Origin: CAYSWV01 sp964434865
Lineage (GTDB): Bacteria; Cyanobacteriota; Cyanobacteriia; Thermostichales; Thermostichaceae
Direction of reading: 5' to 3'
NCBI GenBank assembly: GCA_964434865.1
Contig: CAYSWV010000003.1
Coordinates: 1 to 64,000 of the forward strand
DNA: 64,000 bases
A model generated the notes under the pieces. That model did not search any database. It was not told the DNA's origin and saw only the letters and a list, made by a program, of their open reading frames with translations. The translations under genes and the position numbers were made by a program. Shown in pieces: positions 9,601 through 18,665 of this stretch (its first letter is position 1; every line of letters begins with the position of its first letter).

Positions 9601-10623
9601 CGGCATAATGTCATCAGGTGGCAGCGACGGGTTAAGGTGACGATACTGGACGGGCACTGGACTATAGTCGGCTAACGTTAGCTGTGATTGCACAGCTCGT
9701 AAAGCTGATTCTAACTCAGTTGCTGAGCTAAAGCGGTCAGACGGATCCTTTCGCAAACATTTCAGCACTAATGTCTCTAGGGAAGCAGGAATGTGCAGAG
9801 CTGGATCAAAACCCACAGGATGTTGTTTGAGGTGAGCAGTCATCCAATCAATGTCACTGGCTTGGGGTCCTAACTTAAACGGGTTACTGTTGCCTACCAT
9901 GCGATACAAGATACAGCCTAAACTATAGATATCAGCTCGACTATCAAGCTCCTTAGATCCTTGAATTTGCTCAGGTGAAGAGTAGGTTAGAGTACCTCCA
10001 TACTGGCCTGTCTGGGGCAAAGCAACAAAATTGACATCACCAAGAAACTTGACACATCCAAAATCTGAAATTTTAACCTGAGTTTGGCCTTCTGCATCTT
10101 GAAGCAAGAAAATATTGGCTGGTTTTAGATCTCGATGGACAAAGCGAACCGTGCGACCTTGAAGGGTAATCCCTTGATGAATGACGGTTAATCCAGTAGC
10201 GATTTGACAGGCTAGATCAACGGCCTGAGGGACAGGCAAAGGGCCGATTTGGCTCAGCATAACTTCTAAGGTTATTCCCTCAATCAGTTCCATCACAATA
10301 AAGGGACGTTCTATCGCGTGGTCAGTGCCACTATTAGACCTGACACTACCGTAATCAAACACATTCACAATCCGAGAATCCTGAAGCAGGATACAGGCTT
10401 GCATTTCCCGGCGGAAGCGTTCTCTCCCATTCATAGATGCAGCGAGATCAATATCGAGCAACTTGATCGCCCGATAAACCGAATGGTCCCCAATCGATAA
10501 TTTATGGTCTAGAGATCGATAGACTCGACTCATCCTCCCCTGACCTAGTAGAGCTTCGAGATGATAGCGACTTGCTGGCCCTAAAGCCTGACCGAGCCAG
10601 TGATCCTGCTGCTCTAGTACCAT
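6605..10623 (-). CDS. Tandem double Ser/Thr kinase with decapeptide-repeat linker and membrane/PH-like segment (spans assembly gap)
   Basis: Two frames separated by the 100-N gap are best read as one gene. The first part (10623 to 8794, 610 codons) has a complete kinase: GQGRMSRVY loop, AIKLL lysine, HRDLKPAN near residue 163 and DFG at 187. After it come two similar domains of about 90 residues each, then APSPNPPAQK repeats running into the gap on a codon boundary. After the gap the same repeat continues (PSPNPPAQKI, then PSPNPPAQS) in the frame that leads through a proline-rich stretch to a helical region. Two membrane segments follow (about 8020-7850), then a bacterial PH-like domain (about 7840-7590) and a second complete kinase with GQGGMGRVY, HRDLKPSN and ADFG, ending at 6605. 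Neither an ATG nor a stop separates the halves if the missing sequence is 2+30n bases. Both kinases look active. Targets are unknown. Confidence 0.8.
8638..8863 (-). repeat. 30-base tandem repeat coding a Pro-rich decapeptide, interrupted by gap
   Basis: Units of 30 bases encode APSPNPPAQK on the minus strand. Two full copies lie to the right of the gap and two (one with Ile in place of Ala, one ending in Ser) to the left. The unit is a multiple of three, so copy-number change keeps the frame. It forms a flexible linker between the two kinase halves. Confidence 0.9.
8694..8793. other. Assembly gap of 100 N
   Basis: Exactly 100 undetermined bases, which is a conventional placeholder rather than a measured length. 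It sits inside the 30-base repeat, so the cause is probably collapse of the repeat. The right flank ends on a complete AAG codon and the left flank begins with the last base of a codon, so the true missing length should be 2 plus a multiple of 30 if the array is regular. Confidence 0.95.
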
Positions 10624-10721
10624 AATGATGAAAGCTAATTAATGGATACCTAAATAGACTTTAGCTCAAATCATTTATCTAGATAAATCAAGTTAAGATT
10701 TCAAGATTGAACAATTAGTAT

Positions 10722-12740
10722 CTACTTGGCTGGTTTGCTAAATTGCCGAATGAAATAGTTTGCAGTTGCAGGCCGAATCATACCTTGCTCCACTAAAATC
10801 TCTGAAATAGATTGTCCAGATTGAGCAGACTTAAGCGCCGTGGATAATTGTTCACTATTGACTAGCCCTGCTGCTAATAGGTAATCGCTGAGACTTGCGG
10901 CCCCTTGAAGCTTTGTGGTCATGTTTTCTTCGGTGAAAAACTTGATGGTATCTGGTTTGACTCGAGTACAGTAGACAATCGAATCAGCCAACTGGCCTCC
11001 TCTCCGTTCCCAAGTACTCAGGACTTTTCTCAGTTCAGCAATACCAATCAAATCAGCTAAGCGTAGTCGAGCTAACAACCTTTGGGCCGATGCTGGGCTC
11101 GCTGATAAAATCTCTCTCTCCTCTGTAGTTAATTGCTCAACCTCTGAGGCTGAGGCTTTGGGGGTACTTGAGTCGATGTCTTGAACCTGATCAGTGGTGT
11201 CAGTAATAGGGGGATAGGTGTTCCGGTTAGGTTCTAGTTTCTTGAGTCGGGCCACAAGTTTCCGGTTATTCGCAATCTGTTTGTTTAATTTTTCCTCTAG
11301 CTCCTCAACCTGTTTAGCACTCACTGCTTGCTGTTCCTGGGATTGAAGCACAATAGCCGCTAATTTTTCCCGCTCTTGCTCCACCTTTTGCTTCATCGCC
11401 TTGAGCTGTTCCGCCTGTTCCTGAGAGGCCTGTTCCTGGGTTTGCAGCTGATACTCAATTTCAACTTTTTGGCGCCTGGCCTCAGCTAATTCTGAGATCA
11501 AACGAGCATTGCTACTATGAGTTTTATCAACTTGGGCTTGAGCTGATTGCAATTGCTCAACGTAGCGTTGGCTCGATCCCTCAGCATGGCTCAACTGATC
11601 AGTTGCTTGATTAAGCTGATCTTTCAATCGGCGCATTTCAGCTTCAACGCGAACTTGATAATTAGACCAAGCTTGTAGTGTTTCGTGATCTTCTTTTCGG
11701 TTTTCGTTAAGCAACTGATTTTGCCATTGATACTCTTGAAGTGCAGTTTGTAGCTCCTGATGGCGATGCTCTAAATCCGCAACCTGTTGACGGAGGTGCT
11801 GTTCTGTAAACGACTGGTTGCCCCCAACACCTTGAGCTGCTTGGAGTTGAGATTCAAGTTGGTCAACTTTCTGGTTGAGGCGAGCAGTCAGTGTATCTTT
11901 TTCACGCTGTAGCTGCACTAATTGCTGATTGAGTGCTTCGATCTCCTGCTTGTAGCGCCGAATATCTTCAGAAAAATGGCGATTGGTAAGCTGTTGACTT
12001 TGCAGATCTATCTGAGTTGTTTGTAATCTTTGTTGCAGCTCTTGAAGGCGAGACTCTGTTTCTGTATCCGATTTAACTTCTATAGAAGATTGTTGTATCT
12101 GTAACTTTAGGGACTCGATCTGTTGGGTGAACTCAGCACTGATCGAATCAAACTCACGTTGCTTGATATCTAACTGATTTTCAAGAACATGAATCTGATA
12201 TTTATAACTGGTAATCAGCTGTTGGGGCGTTTGCTTTTTAGTATTGGCTTGACTAGGATCAAAGAGAAAATCTTTAACTTTGACTTTGAGGCGCCGTTTA
12301 GACATCAGCTCCCATGAATTAGGATGGGCCAGCTGTCTAATCTTTTCTTGTTCACTGAGCAACATGGGTAGAGCTTCTTCACTGATCCAGCCTTGCTCAA
12401 TCAAAATCTCGCCCAAGCGGCGACCCGGATGCTTACGTTGCTCAGATAATAAGTCCCGCAGCTGTTCAATGTTAAGAAATCCATAGAGGAATAGGATCGC
12501 CCCTAACCGTAATAGCTGACTGGGAATAAAGGAATAGAGAACCTCAGGCAGGATCCACCCATGCTCAATACAAATCTCCTCAAGCCTTAGGGGGGTTTCA
12601 GTCTTTTCCCACATAGCTTGAGTCAATTGAGTGGGTGTTAATAACCCTGCCTTAAGTAAAGACTCACCAAGCTGAATCTCGAAATCCTTACTTTCAGGAT
12701 CATTAGAATTACTGTTACCACCAACTACCTGAGAGGTCAT
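10722..12740 (-). CDS. Long coiled-coil protein with MshEN/GspE_N-like modules at both ends
   Basis: A 672-residue soluble protein of unknown function. Near the N-terminus are two modules of about 50 residues, LGESLLKAGLLTPTQLTQAM and RLGAILFLYGFLNIEQLRDL, each ending in a helix with the pattern LxEIxIExGWI. Residues about 165-510 form an almost unbroken Gln/Glu-rich coiled coil. Two similar modules close the protein, the last being LSDYLLAAGLVNSEQLSTAL with ILVEQGMI. These modules resemble the N-terminal domain of type II/IV secretion ATPases (GspE_N, MshEN), some of which bind cyclic-di-GMP. The ATG at 12740 with GGAG nine bases before it is preferred to the GTG at 12764. It lies 98 bases upstream of the double kinase and may be cotranscribed. 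A link to pili or c-di-GMP is inference. Confidence 0.7.
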   Translation of the reverse strand: MTSQVVGGNSNSNDPESKDFEIQLGESLLKAGLLTPTQLTQAMWEKTETPLRLEEICIEHGWILPEVLYSFIPSQLLRLGAILFLYGFLNIEQLRDLLSEQRKHPGRRLGEILIEQGWISEEALPMLLSEQEKIRQLAHPNSWELMSKRRLKVKVKDFLFDPSQANTKKQTPQQLITSYKYQIHVLENQLDIKQREFDSISAEFTQQIESLKLQIQQSSIEVKSDTETESRLQELQQRLQTTQIDLQSQQLTNRHFSEDIRRYKQEIEALNQQLVQLQREKDTLTARLNQKVDQLESQLQAAQGVGGNQSFTEQHLRQQVADLEHRHQELQTALQEYQWQNQLLNENRKEDHETLQAWSNYQVRVEAEMRRLKDQLNQATDQLSHAEGSSQRYVEQLQSAQAQVDKTHSSNARLISELAEARRQKVEIEYQLQTQEQASQEQAEQLKAMKQKVEQEREKLAAIVLQSQEQQAVSAKQVEELEEKLNKQIANNRKLVARLKKLEPNRNTYPPITDTTDQVQDIDSSTPKASASEVEQLTTEEREILSASPASAQRLLARLRLADLIGIAELRKVLSTWERRGGQLADSIVYCTRVKPDTIKFFTEENMTTKLQGAASLSDYLLAAGLVNSEQLSTALKSAQSGQSISEILVEQGMIRPATANYFIRQFSKPAK

Positions 12741-12983
12741 GCTTTGCAGCTCCGGGAGAATCACCGTGGGCTTACTTGACTAACCCATTTTTGACTAACC
12801 ACCTTTTTAGCTAACCTTTTTAGCTAACCAATTGATTAACAAATAAAGCTCTATGATAAGCCAAAGATAAGGAGTACGCCTTATTATAACGCTCCCGTCA
12901 CCGATCGACTTGCGTCAATCTACTTGTCGGTACATGTTAGGGTCTGAGGCTATGAACACGTGCCCATTGACGTTAGACAATGC

Positions 12984-14033
12984 TTAACTCCAAGGTAATG
13001 AATGGCCAGATGGATCAACCATAACCTGGTTCCAAATTGCTACCATTTGGGCTTCTTTGCGTCGCATATCTTGATATAGAGCAATTTGGCGCTGGCATCG
13101 GGTGAGGTTATGGGCCGCTCGGCTGGGGTAGTGGGCTGGATTCCATTGAAAATAGTAATCTTCAAAAACATCATTTAAGAAGCGTATACCTAGCTCCAAC
13201 GTGATTAACTTGAGTCCCTGAATCCCATAGTGGACATCTAGCTCTCCCAACGCTCCAGACCGGGCATAGCCCCTTAAACCAGCTGCATAAGCTGACAGAT
13301 CAAAAATAGACCCCCGAGCGGCCCATGATCTGAATGCATCCCCCATTTCAACATAAATAGAGTGGTACATAAAGGTATCTAGATCTAAAATCGCCACAAC
13401 TGCTCCCTGTTCATCAAACAGAAAGTTAGATAACTTTAGATCGGCATGAATAATCTGTTGAGGGAGATCAGGAGGTAAGAAGAGATCAGGGACTGTATCT
13501 TGAAAAAAGTCAGCTTCTCTTGAAATAGTAGAGTGAGATGCGTGTCTAGTCTTCGCTTGAATATGCTCCTGAAGTATGCTTAGGATGGCAGGTGTGTTGT
13601 GAAAATCATGGATCTGAAATTGAAAGTTATAATTCAATTGAGCTAGAGCTTGGTGCATGAGACCCACCACATAACCCACTGACTCTAGATAGGCCAGCGT
13701 AGGTGGTGCACTATAGGTAAGGCCTGCTAAATAGGTCATCACTCGCCAAGCCCCAGACTCAAAGTGCCAATGCAGATCACCTGAGTTAGTTAAATGATAG
13801 TAAGGTGTTTGAAAGCCACGTGATCGTAAAAACTGACTGACAACTTGACCATCAGCAGTCACGTGCTCATTGAAGATGGGATGAAGCTTTTGGGAAACAT
13901 ACTGACCGGTTGTGGTTTCAAGATACCAAGTTTCCTGAATTAGGCCCGCAGTCAAGCGTCTAACTGCCATGACCTCCCCTAGAGCAAATGCCTGAGCTAG
14001 GCCTAGTAGCCAGGGTAGATGAGGTGTCGACAT
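12984..14033 (-). CDS. APH-family small-molecule kinase
   Basis: A 349-residue soluble protein of the aminoglycoside phosphotransferase/choline kinase superfamily. The catalytic loop is IIHADLKLSNFLFD (HxDxxxxN) and the metal-binding segment is ILDLDTF. The N-terminal lobe (RRLTAGLIQETWYLET) shows the expected glycine-containing turn. The overall pattern recalls sugar kinases of this fold, such as N-acetylhexosamine kinases, more than drug-resistance enzymes. The substrate cannot be assigned. The ATG at 14033 has GGAGA seven bases upstream and is preferred over the frame start at 14048. It follows the HtrA gene in the same direction: htrA ends at 14075, which is 42 bases before this start, so the two may be cotranscribed. 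Confidence 0.8.
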   Translation of the reverse strand: MSTPHLPWLLGLAQAFALGEVMAVRRLTAGLIQETWYLETTTGQYVSQKLHPIFNEHVTADGQVVSQFLRSRGFQTPYYHLTNSGDLHWHFESGAWRVMTYLAGLTYSAPPTLAYLESVGYVVGLMHQALAQLNYNFQFQIHDFHNTPAILSILQEHIQAKTRHASHSTISREADFFQDTVPDLFLPPDLPQQIIHADLKLSNFLFDEQGAVVAILDLDTFMYHSIYVEMGDAFRSWAARGSIFDLSAYAAGLRGYARSGALGELDVHYGIQGLKLITLELGIRFLNDVFEDYYFQWNPAHYPSRAAHNLTRCQRQIALYQDMRRKEAQMVAIWNQVMVDPSGHSLPWS

Positions 14034-14074
14034 CTTAGGGATCTCCAAGATCTAAGGCCCAACAGCTGGGAGCT

Positions 14075-15244
14075 TTAGCTAGGCAGAGTTCCAGTAGTGA
14101 CGAAAAACTGTCGAAATTGACCTGAACGCTCAACATCAAAGCTCAGAGTATCGCCTATGCGAGTGGCTTCTACTAGCGTTTGAATTTCATCAGCCTGTTG
14201 TACTAATGCCCCATTAATGGCTGTCACCACATCTCCAGACCGCAACCCGGCTTGATCAGCTGGTGACCCTTGAATCACTTCTGCAATCAGAATCCCTTGA
14301 TCAGAAACAATAGAAATACGGCTATTGGGATCTGAGTTCAGCTGTTGTTTGAGTTGTGGTGTCAGGGTAACCATCCGAATTCCAACATAAGGATGTTCAA
14401 CTTGCCCGTATTGAATCAGTTGCTGAGCTACATTTTGGGCAGTTTCTATCGGGATCGCAAACCCAAGGCCCTGAGCCCCTTGAATAATGGCTGTATTGAC
14501 ACCGATCACTTCACCCCGTTCGTTGAGTAATGGCCCTCCAGAATTGCCTGGATTAATGGCAGCATCCGTTTGAATAAAAGCCACTCGCTTATCTGGGACA
14601 CCAATTTCACCACTTGAGCGACCTATGGCACTTACAATTCCTGCGGTTACTGTGTTGTCTAATCCTAGGGGATTACCAATAGCAATGGCCCATTGACCGG
14701 GATCTAAACTTTCTGATCGACCTAACGTTACAGTTGGCAGATCAGTAGCTTCAATTTTGACAACTGCAATATCTGTTAGGGTATCGGCCCCTAAAACTTG
14801 ACCTTCGTAGCGGCGGCCATCTTTAAGGACAACAGTGACTCGATCGGCATCACTCACAACATGAGCATTGGTAATAATTTGCCCGGCCGAGTTGACAATA
14901 AACCCTGATCCAGTCCCCTGCTGACGACGTTCTCGGGGGACGGAAGGTAAAGTTCCAAAAAAGTCACGGAAAAAAGGATCAGCAAAAAATTCTTCAGGAA
15001 ACCGAGTTTGGGTTTGAATAATTCGTTCGGAGTTGATGCGCACAACAGCAGGACCCACACGTTGAGCAACATCGGCAATGAAGTTATTAGGAGCCGGTAA
15101 GGTTGGAGCTGTGATAAAGCTGGTTGTCTGAGCCGTAGCTCCTGAAAAGCTTGCCAGGACTAACACGATGCTCAGCATAATTCCAGTTAGCCCTACAGAG
15201 GCAATCTGCTTAATTCGACTAGACAGACTGAACATAGGGGACAT
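14075..15244 (-). CDS. htrA: HtrA/Deg family serine protease with one PDZ domain
   Basis: A 389-residue trypsin-like protease acting in the periplasm or thylakoid lumen on misfolded proteins. A signal/anchor helix (VGLTGIMLSIVLVLASFSGA) comes first. The catalytic triad is clear: His in ITNAHVV, Asp in TLTDIAVV, Ser in NPGNSGGPL. One PDZ domain follows (about 285-380, with GILIAEVIQGSPADQAGL and GDVVTAINGALV). Cyanobacteria carry several such enzymes (HtrA, HhoA, HhoB); which one this is cannot be decided by eye. Length matches that group, and all catalytic residues are present. It lies upstream of the APH-like kinase on the same strand. Confidence 0.93.
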   Translation of the reverse strand: MSPMFSLSSRIKQIASVGLTGIMLSIVLVLASFSGATAQTTSFITAPTLPAPNNFIADVAQRVGPAVVRINSERIIQTQTRFPEEFFADPFFRDFFGTLPSVPRERRQQGTGSGFIVNSAGQIITNAHVVSDADRVTVVLKDGRRYEGQVLGADTLTDIAVVKIEATDLPTVTLGRSESLDPGQWAIAIGNPLGLDNTVTAGIVSAIGRSSGEIGVPDKRVAFIQTDAAINPGNSGGPLLNERGEVIGVNTAIIQGAQGLGFAIPIETAQNVAQQLIQYGQVEHPYVGIRMVTLTPQLKQQLNSDPNSRISIVSDQGILIAEVIQGSPADQAGLRSGDVVTAINGALVQQADEIQTLVEATRIGDTLSFDVERSGQFRQFFVTTGTLPS

Positions 15245-15343
15245 CCCAATAGGTTTTGACCTAACAAATATAGCAATCTATCCGATCTCACTATCAAGAG
15301 AATTAATGAGTATCACTGTTCGGCAGCAACCCTGGGTATCTAG

Positions 15344-16102
15344 TCAACTCTCGACTCGACACCCTCTGTAATAGACAACCTTCTTTTTTGGGGTTTGAGT
15401 CTTCTGGGCAGCTGAGTTAGCTTGATGTCCTGCTATGTCAGACGATAGGCCTCGATAAGCATAAGAGCCTACCGTAGGTGAGTTAACTTGATCTGAGTTG
15501 GCAGGGTTCGTTGCGCTATCTGTAGAAGCTGGTGATGAGTGAGGAGGTATAGCTGACCCCATGATAGGTTGGTGCGGAGCTGGAACCGTAGCTGGGCCTG
15601 TTGCAGATTGACGTCCGGGTCCGGTCACAGGAGAGGGCTTCAGGACATCAAGGTGAGTCTTGAGATCACTAAGAGTAGCATTCAAGGTTTTGGCACTAAA
15701 AAAATGAGACCATTGAAGTCGTTGAAATATCCGAATAAATGTTGAAATGATCTCATACGAGTCGCTCAGATAGGGCACCAGATCTACAGCCCCTTCTTTA
15801 ACAGCCCAATCTTGAAGCATGGCGTCAATTAGAGGTTGTGTAAAAATAAAGGAGATATTAGGAAATCGAGATCTATACTGATGACAAATATCTGATATTC
15901 GAAGATAAGGAATAGATAGGTCCAAGATCATAACTTGAGGCTTCTGGATTTCAACAAAGGTATCAATGACTTGAGGGTTAGGGTTAGCGATGACATTGAC
16001 CCCTTGTGAAAGGAGTGCCGATTCCCAAATTTTACATTGCTGTTGATCAATCTGACAAAGTAGGGCTGTGTACATCGTCGGGGATCTCCAGTTTTTCGCC
16101 AT
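15344..16102 (-). CDS. Receiver-like domain protein with low-complexity tail
   Basis: A 252-residue protein whose first 120 residues look like a CheY-type receiver: an alternating beta/alpha pattern with the putative phospho-Asp in QVMILDLSIPYL. The acidic pair normally found after the first strand is not clear (TALLCQIDQQQC) and the conserved Lys of the fifth strand is not evident, so it may be a degenerate receiver. Residues about 155-252 are Ser/Pro/Ala-rich, with no recognised output domain, ending in a basic KTQTPKKKVVYYRG. It may act as a protein-interaction module. It could start at the second ATG at 16075. It is not clearly linked in an operon with its neighbours. Confidence 0.65.
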   Translation of the reverse strand: MAKNWRSPTMYTALLCQIDQQQCKIWESALLSQGVNVIANPNPQVIDTFVEIQKPQVMILDLSIPYLRISDICHQYRSRFPNISFIFTQPLIDAMLQDWAVKEGAVDLVPYLSDSYEIISTFIRIFQRLQWSHFFSAKTLNATLSDLKTHLDVLKPSPVTGPGRQSATGPATVPAPHQPIMGSAIPPHSSPASTDSATNPANSDQVNSPTVGSYAYRGLSSDIAGHQANSAAQKTQTPKKKVVYYRGCRVES

Positions 16103-16190
16103 GACATCATCTTATCAAGAATATGAGGCCCATCCTTACGATGATAAGCTTAACTTAATCAGCTATATTGATTGATGTATCAGTGCAATT

Positions 16191-17633
16191 CTACTCCTTG
16201 GGAGTGAGTCGATGAAGGAAAGCTACCGTTTCTACATGGCTAGTTTGGGGAAAGAAATCTGCTGTGCGCCATTGGGTTAAGGTATAGTGACCACTTTTGA
16301 GCAACTGCTTCAAGTCTCGAGCCAAGGTAGCGGGATGACAACTAATGTAGACTATTGCAGCGGGTAAGCGATAGAGCAAAGCTTGTAAAACCCCAGAGTC
16401 ACAGCCCTTACGCGGTGGATCTAAAATCACTAGATCACTGGATGGCAGCGTAGGTAATACTGCTTCCACAACTCCACATCTGAACTCAATATTTCTGATC
16501 TGATTCAAATAAGCATTGGCATCCGCTTGTTCAACAGCAGCTAACAAGGATTCAATCCCGAACACCCATTGAACTCGAGGTGCCATCATCAAAGCTAGGG
16601 TTCCTAGTCCACAGTAAGCATCAATCACTATTTCAGAGCCAGTCAAGTTCAGTTGTTGGAGGATCCATTCAAAAAAAGACTCAGCTTGTTCAGTATAGAC
16701 TTGAAAAAAGGATGTACTATCGATCTGAAGTTTTAGACCGGCAAAGGTTTCTTGAAGGTACGGACGGCCCACGATTGTCTGTGTGTCGGGGCCAAAGATC
16801 GCATTAGTTTTGGCAGGATTAATGTTTAAACACACCCCTACGACTGGAGCATCATCTGTTCCATAACGATCGTGCCAATACTTAGCCCATGACGTCAGCT
16901 GAGGTAGCTGGGCCTCGGTTGCCACCAAGGTCAGTAATAGTTCACCGGTTCTTCGACCAATGCGTAAACTGAGATGGCGGATCAAACCTTGGTGATGGGT
17001 TTCATCGTAGGCTGACCAGCCTGCCGTTTCCAGATCTTGTTTAATTCCTTGAAGTACGGGATCTAATCGCTCGTCTTGGACAGGACATTGATTTAAGTTG
17101 ATCAAGTGATGGCTGCCTCGTTGATAGTAGCCTATCTTGATCGTTCCATCTTGACGCTGTTGGACGGGGTAGGTGACCTTATTGCGATAGCGGAGCTGAG
17201 ATGGGGCGGCCAAAATGGGAATGGGTTGAGGGACTGCTAGTTGGCCTACTCGTTCCAAGGCGTCTAAAACAGATTGTTGTTTGATCTCTAGTTGAAGACC
17301 ATAGTCCACAGGTTGCCACTGACATCCCCCACATTTATCAGCCACAATACAGGCAGGCCGCACCCGGCGAGAGGATGGCTGTAACAAGTGCTCCAAAACT
17401 CCATGAGCTTGAGTCCGCTTCACCCGAACTAAACGTGTTTCGATCTCATCACCTGGGACAGTATTAGGAACAAAAACAACTCGGTTGTCAATATGACCTA
17501 AGCCATCACCTTGAGACGTGAGAGTTGAAATCTTGAGCTGAACTCGCTCTCCTTGTGTCCATTTTGATCTATCACCATTTGATCGACCACTACGGGATTG
17601 ATTTGACATCCCAGGGAAATCTTGATCTACCAT
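16191..17633 (-). CDS. rlmD: 23S rRNA (uracil-5-)-methyltransferase, RlmD/RumA family
   Basis: A 480-residue SAM-dependent RNA methyltransferase. A TRAM domain (about 27-82) is followed by an iron-sulfur cluster motif, Cys95, Cys101 and Cys104 in CIVADKCGGCQW, with the fourth ligand near residue 183 (NQCPVQDE). The SAM-binding region has VIDAYCGLGTLAL and LDPPRKGCD. The catalytic nucleophile is in IVYISCHPATLARDL. All key residues are present, so the enzyme should be active. The family methylates U1939 or U747 (E. coli numbering) of 23S rRNA; cyanobacterial members can have either specificity. The start overlaps the stop of the YdcF-like gene by seven bases (ATGGTAG), indicating translational coupling. 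Confidence 0.92.
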   Translation of the reverse strand: MVDQDFPGMSNQSRSGRSNGDRSKWTQGERVQLKISTLTSQGDGLGHIDNRVVFVPNTVPGDEIETRLVRVKRTQAHGVLEHLLQPSSRRVRPACIVADKCGGCQWQPVDYGLQLEIKQQSVLDALERVGQLAVPQPIPILAAPSQLRYRNKVTYPVQQRQDGTIKIGYYQRGSHHLINLNQCPVQDERLDPVLQGIKQDLETAGWSAYDETHHQGLIRHLSLRIGRRTGELLLTLVATEAQLPQLTSWAKYWHDRYGTDDAPVVGVCLNINPAKTNAIFGPDTQTIVGRPYLQETFAGLKLQIDSTSFFQVYTEQAESFFEWILQQLNLTGSEIVIDAYCGLGTLALMMAPRVQWVFGIESLLAAVEQADANAYLNQIRNIEFRCGVVEAVLPTLPSSDLVILDPPRKGCDSGVLQALLYRLPAAIVYISCHPATLARDLKQLLKSGHYTLTQWRTADFFPQTSHVETVAFLHRLTPKE

Positions 17634-18475
17634 GCATTTGACTCAACACTTAAGTTCAAAAGATCGAAAGCAAAGACTTGAAAAGGCTTAAGACTGGTCT
17701 TAGAGTCCAGTTGATCATCAACCTGTTCATAATCATTGGAATCAGGACTAGCCAGAGCTGTAATCGGACGTGACCAAAACCGACCCAGTAGTCCATAGCT
17801 AGCTAACCCTAGATACTCACGATAGATAGACAAAGTCGATTCCGCAGGAGGCCTAGTACTAACGTATGGAATCACTTCAAACCCCAAACTTCTAAAGGTT
17901 AGCCATGAACGGGTCATGTGAACTGGATCTGTGATCAGAATGATGCGTTCTACCCCTTGCGGATGCAAAATAGCGGCTGTGAACTGAGCATTCTCTTCAG
18001 TTGTTTGAGAGCAGGCTTCAGATTGAACTGATAGGGCCGGAACCCCTCGTTGAAGTAATTGATCTGCCATAATAGGAGCATCGCCAAACCCACTAGCAAA
18101 GATTAAAGGAGCTCGATCCGCTTGCCAAAGTTCAAAACTGTCTTGGACTCGACTTGGATTGAGTTGACGACCGCGCCCCAACAAAACAATAGCATCAGCT
18201 GGTTTTCCACTATCCTGTGGCAGCCATGTCGTGAGTCCCCACTCCGCTAGACTAACCACTGGAGGCAGCAAAGCTAATACATAGATGACTAAAGGCAAAG
18301 AGTTTAAGAGTGTCAGGCGCTTTCTAGCCTTACCTTTGAGCAATAAGAGAGGTAGCAGTATGAAGAGGGCTAGCATAGGAATGACTTGAACAGGTGTTTG
18401 GAGCCATTGGGATAGATCTGATTTGACAGAGAGCCATGGTATGGGTTCGCGCTCACACAGTCCAGGATCAAGCAT
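17627..18475 (-). CDS. DUF218 (YdcF/SanA-like) membrane protein
   Basis: A 282-residue protein with two hydrophobic segments near the N-terminus (about 30-48 and 58-76) and a DUF218 domain: DAIVLLGRG, a segment RAPLIFASGFG, the conserved acidic motif SQTTEENAQFTAAIL and the strand IILITDPVHMTRSW. DUF218 proteins are linked to envelope functions such as vancomycin exclusion (SanA) or an ElyC-like role, but the chemistry is unsettled. The ATG at 18475 with GGGGA upstream is preferred to the TTG at 18481. Its stop overlaps the start of rlmD. The coupling says they are expressed together, not that they share a pathway. Confidence 0.85.
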   Translation of the reverse strand: MLDPGLCEREPIPWLSVKSDLSQWLQTPVQVIPMLALFILLPLLLLKGKARKRLTLLNSLPLVIYVLALLPPVVSLAEWGLTTWLPQDSGKPADAIVLLGRGRQLNPSRVQDSFELWQADRAPLIFASGFGDAPIMADQLLQRGVPALSVQSEACSQTTEENAQFTAAILHPQGVERIILITDPVHMTRSWLTFRSLGFEVIPYVSTRPPAESTLSIYREYLGLASYGLLGRFWSRPITALASPDSNDYEQVDDQLDSKTSLKPFQVFAFDLLNLSVESNAW

Positions 18476-18665
18476 AGTCAATTCCCCTTAGCTGATGGTC
18501 TGACTCGTTTGCTTCTAAGGTAAGCGACATCCCCTTGGACTGACATCTGCAATCTCCGCAAGCCCTGATCATGGCTACTGAGACAAAGTGATCAGAGGGC
18601 TGCTAACCAGTCTGATACTTTGATTCAGGTTCTAGCCGGCATGGGGTAAAACGTTTAAAGATCTT

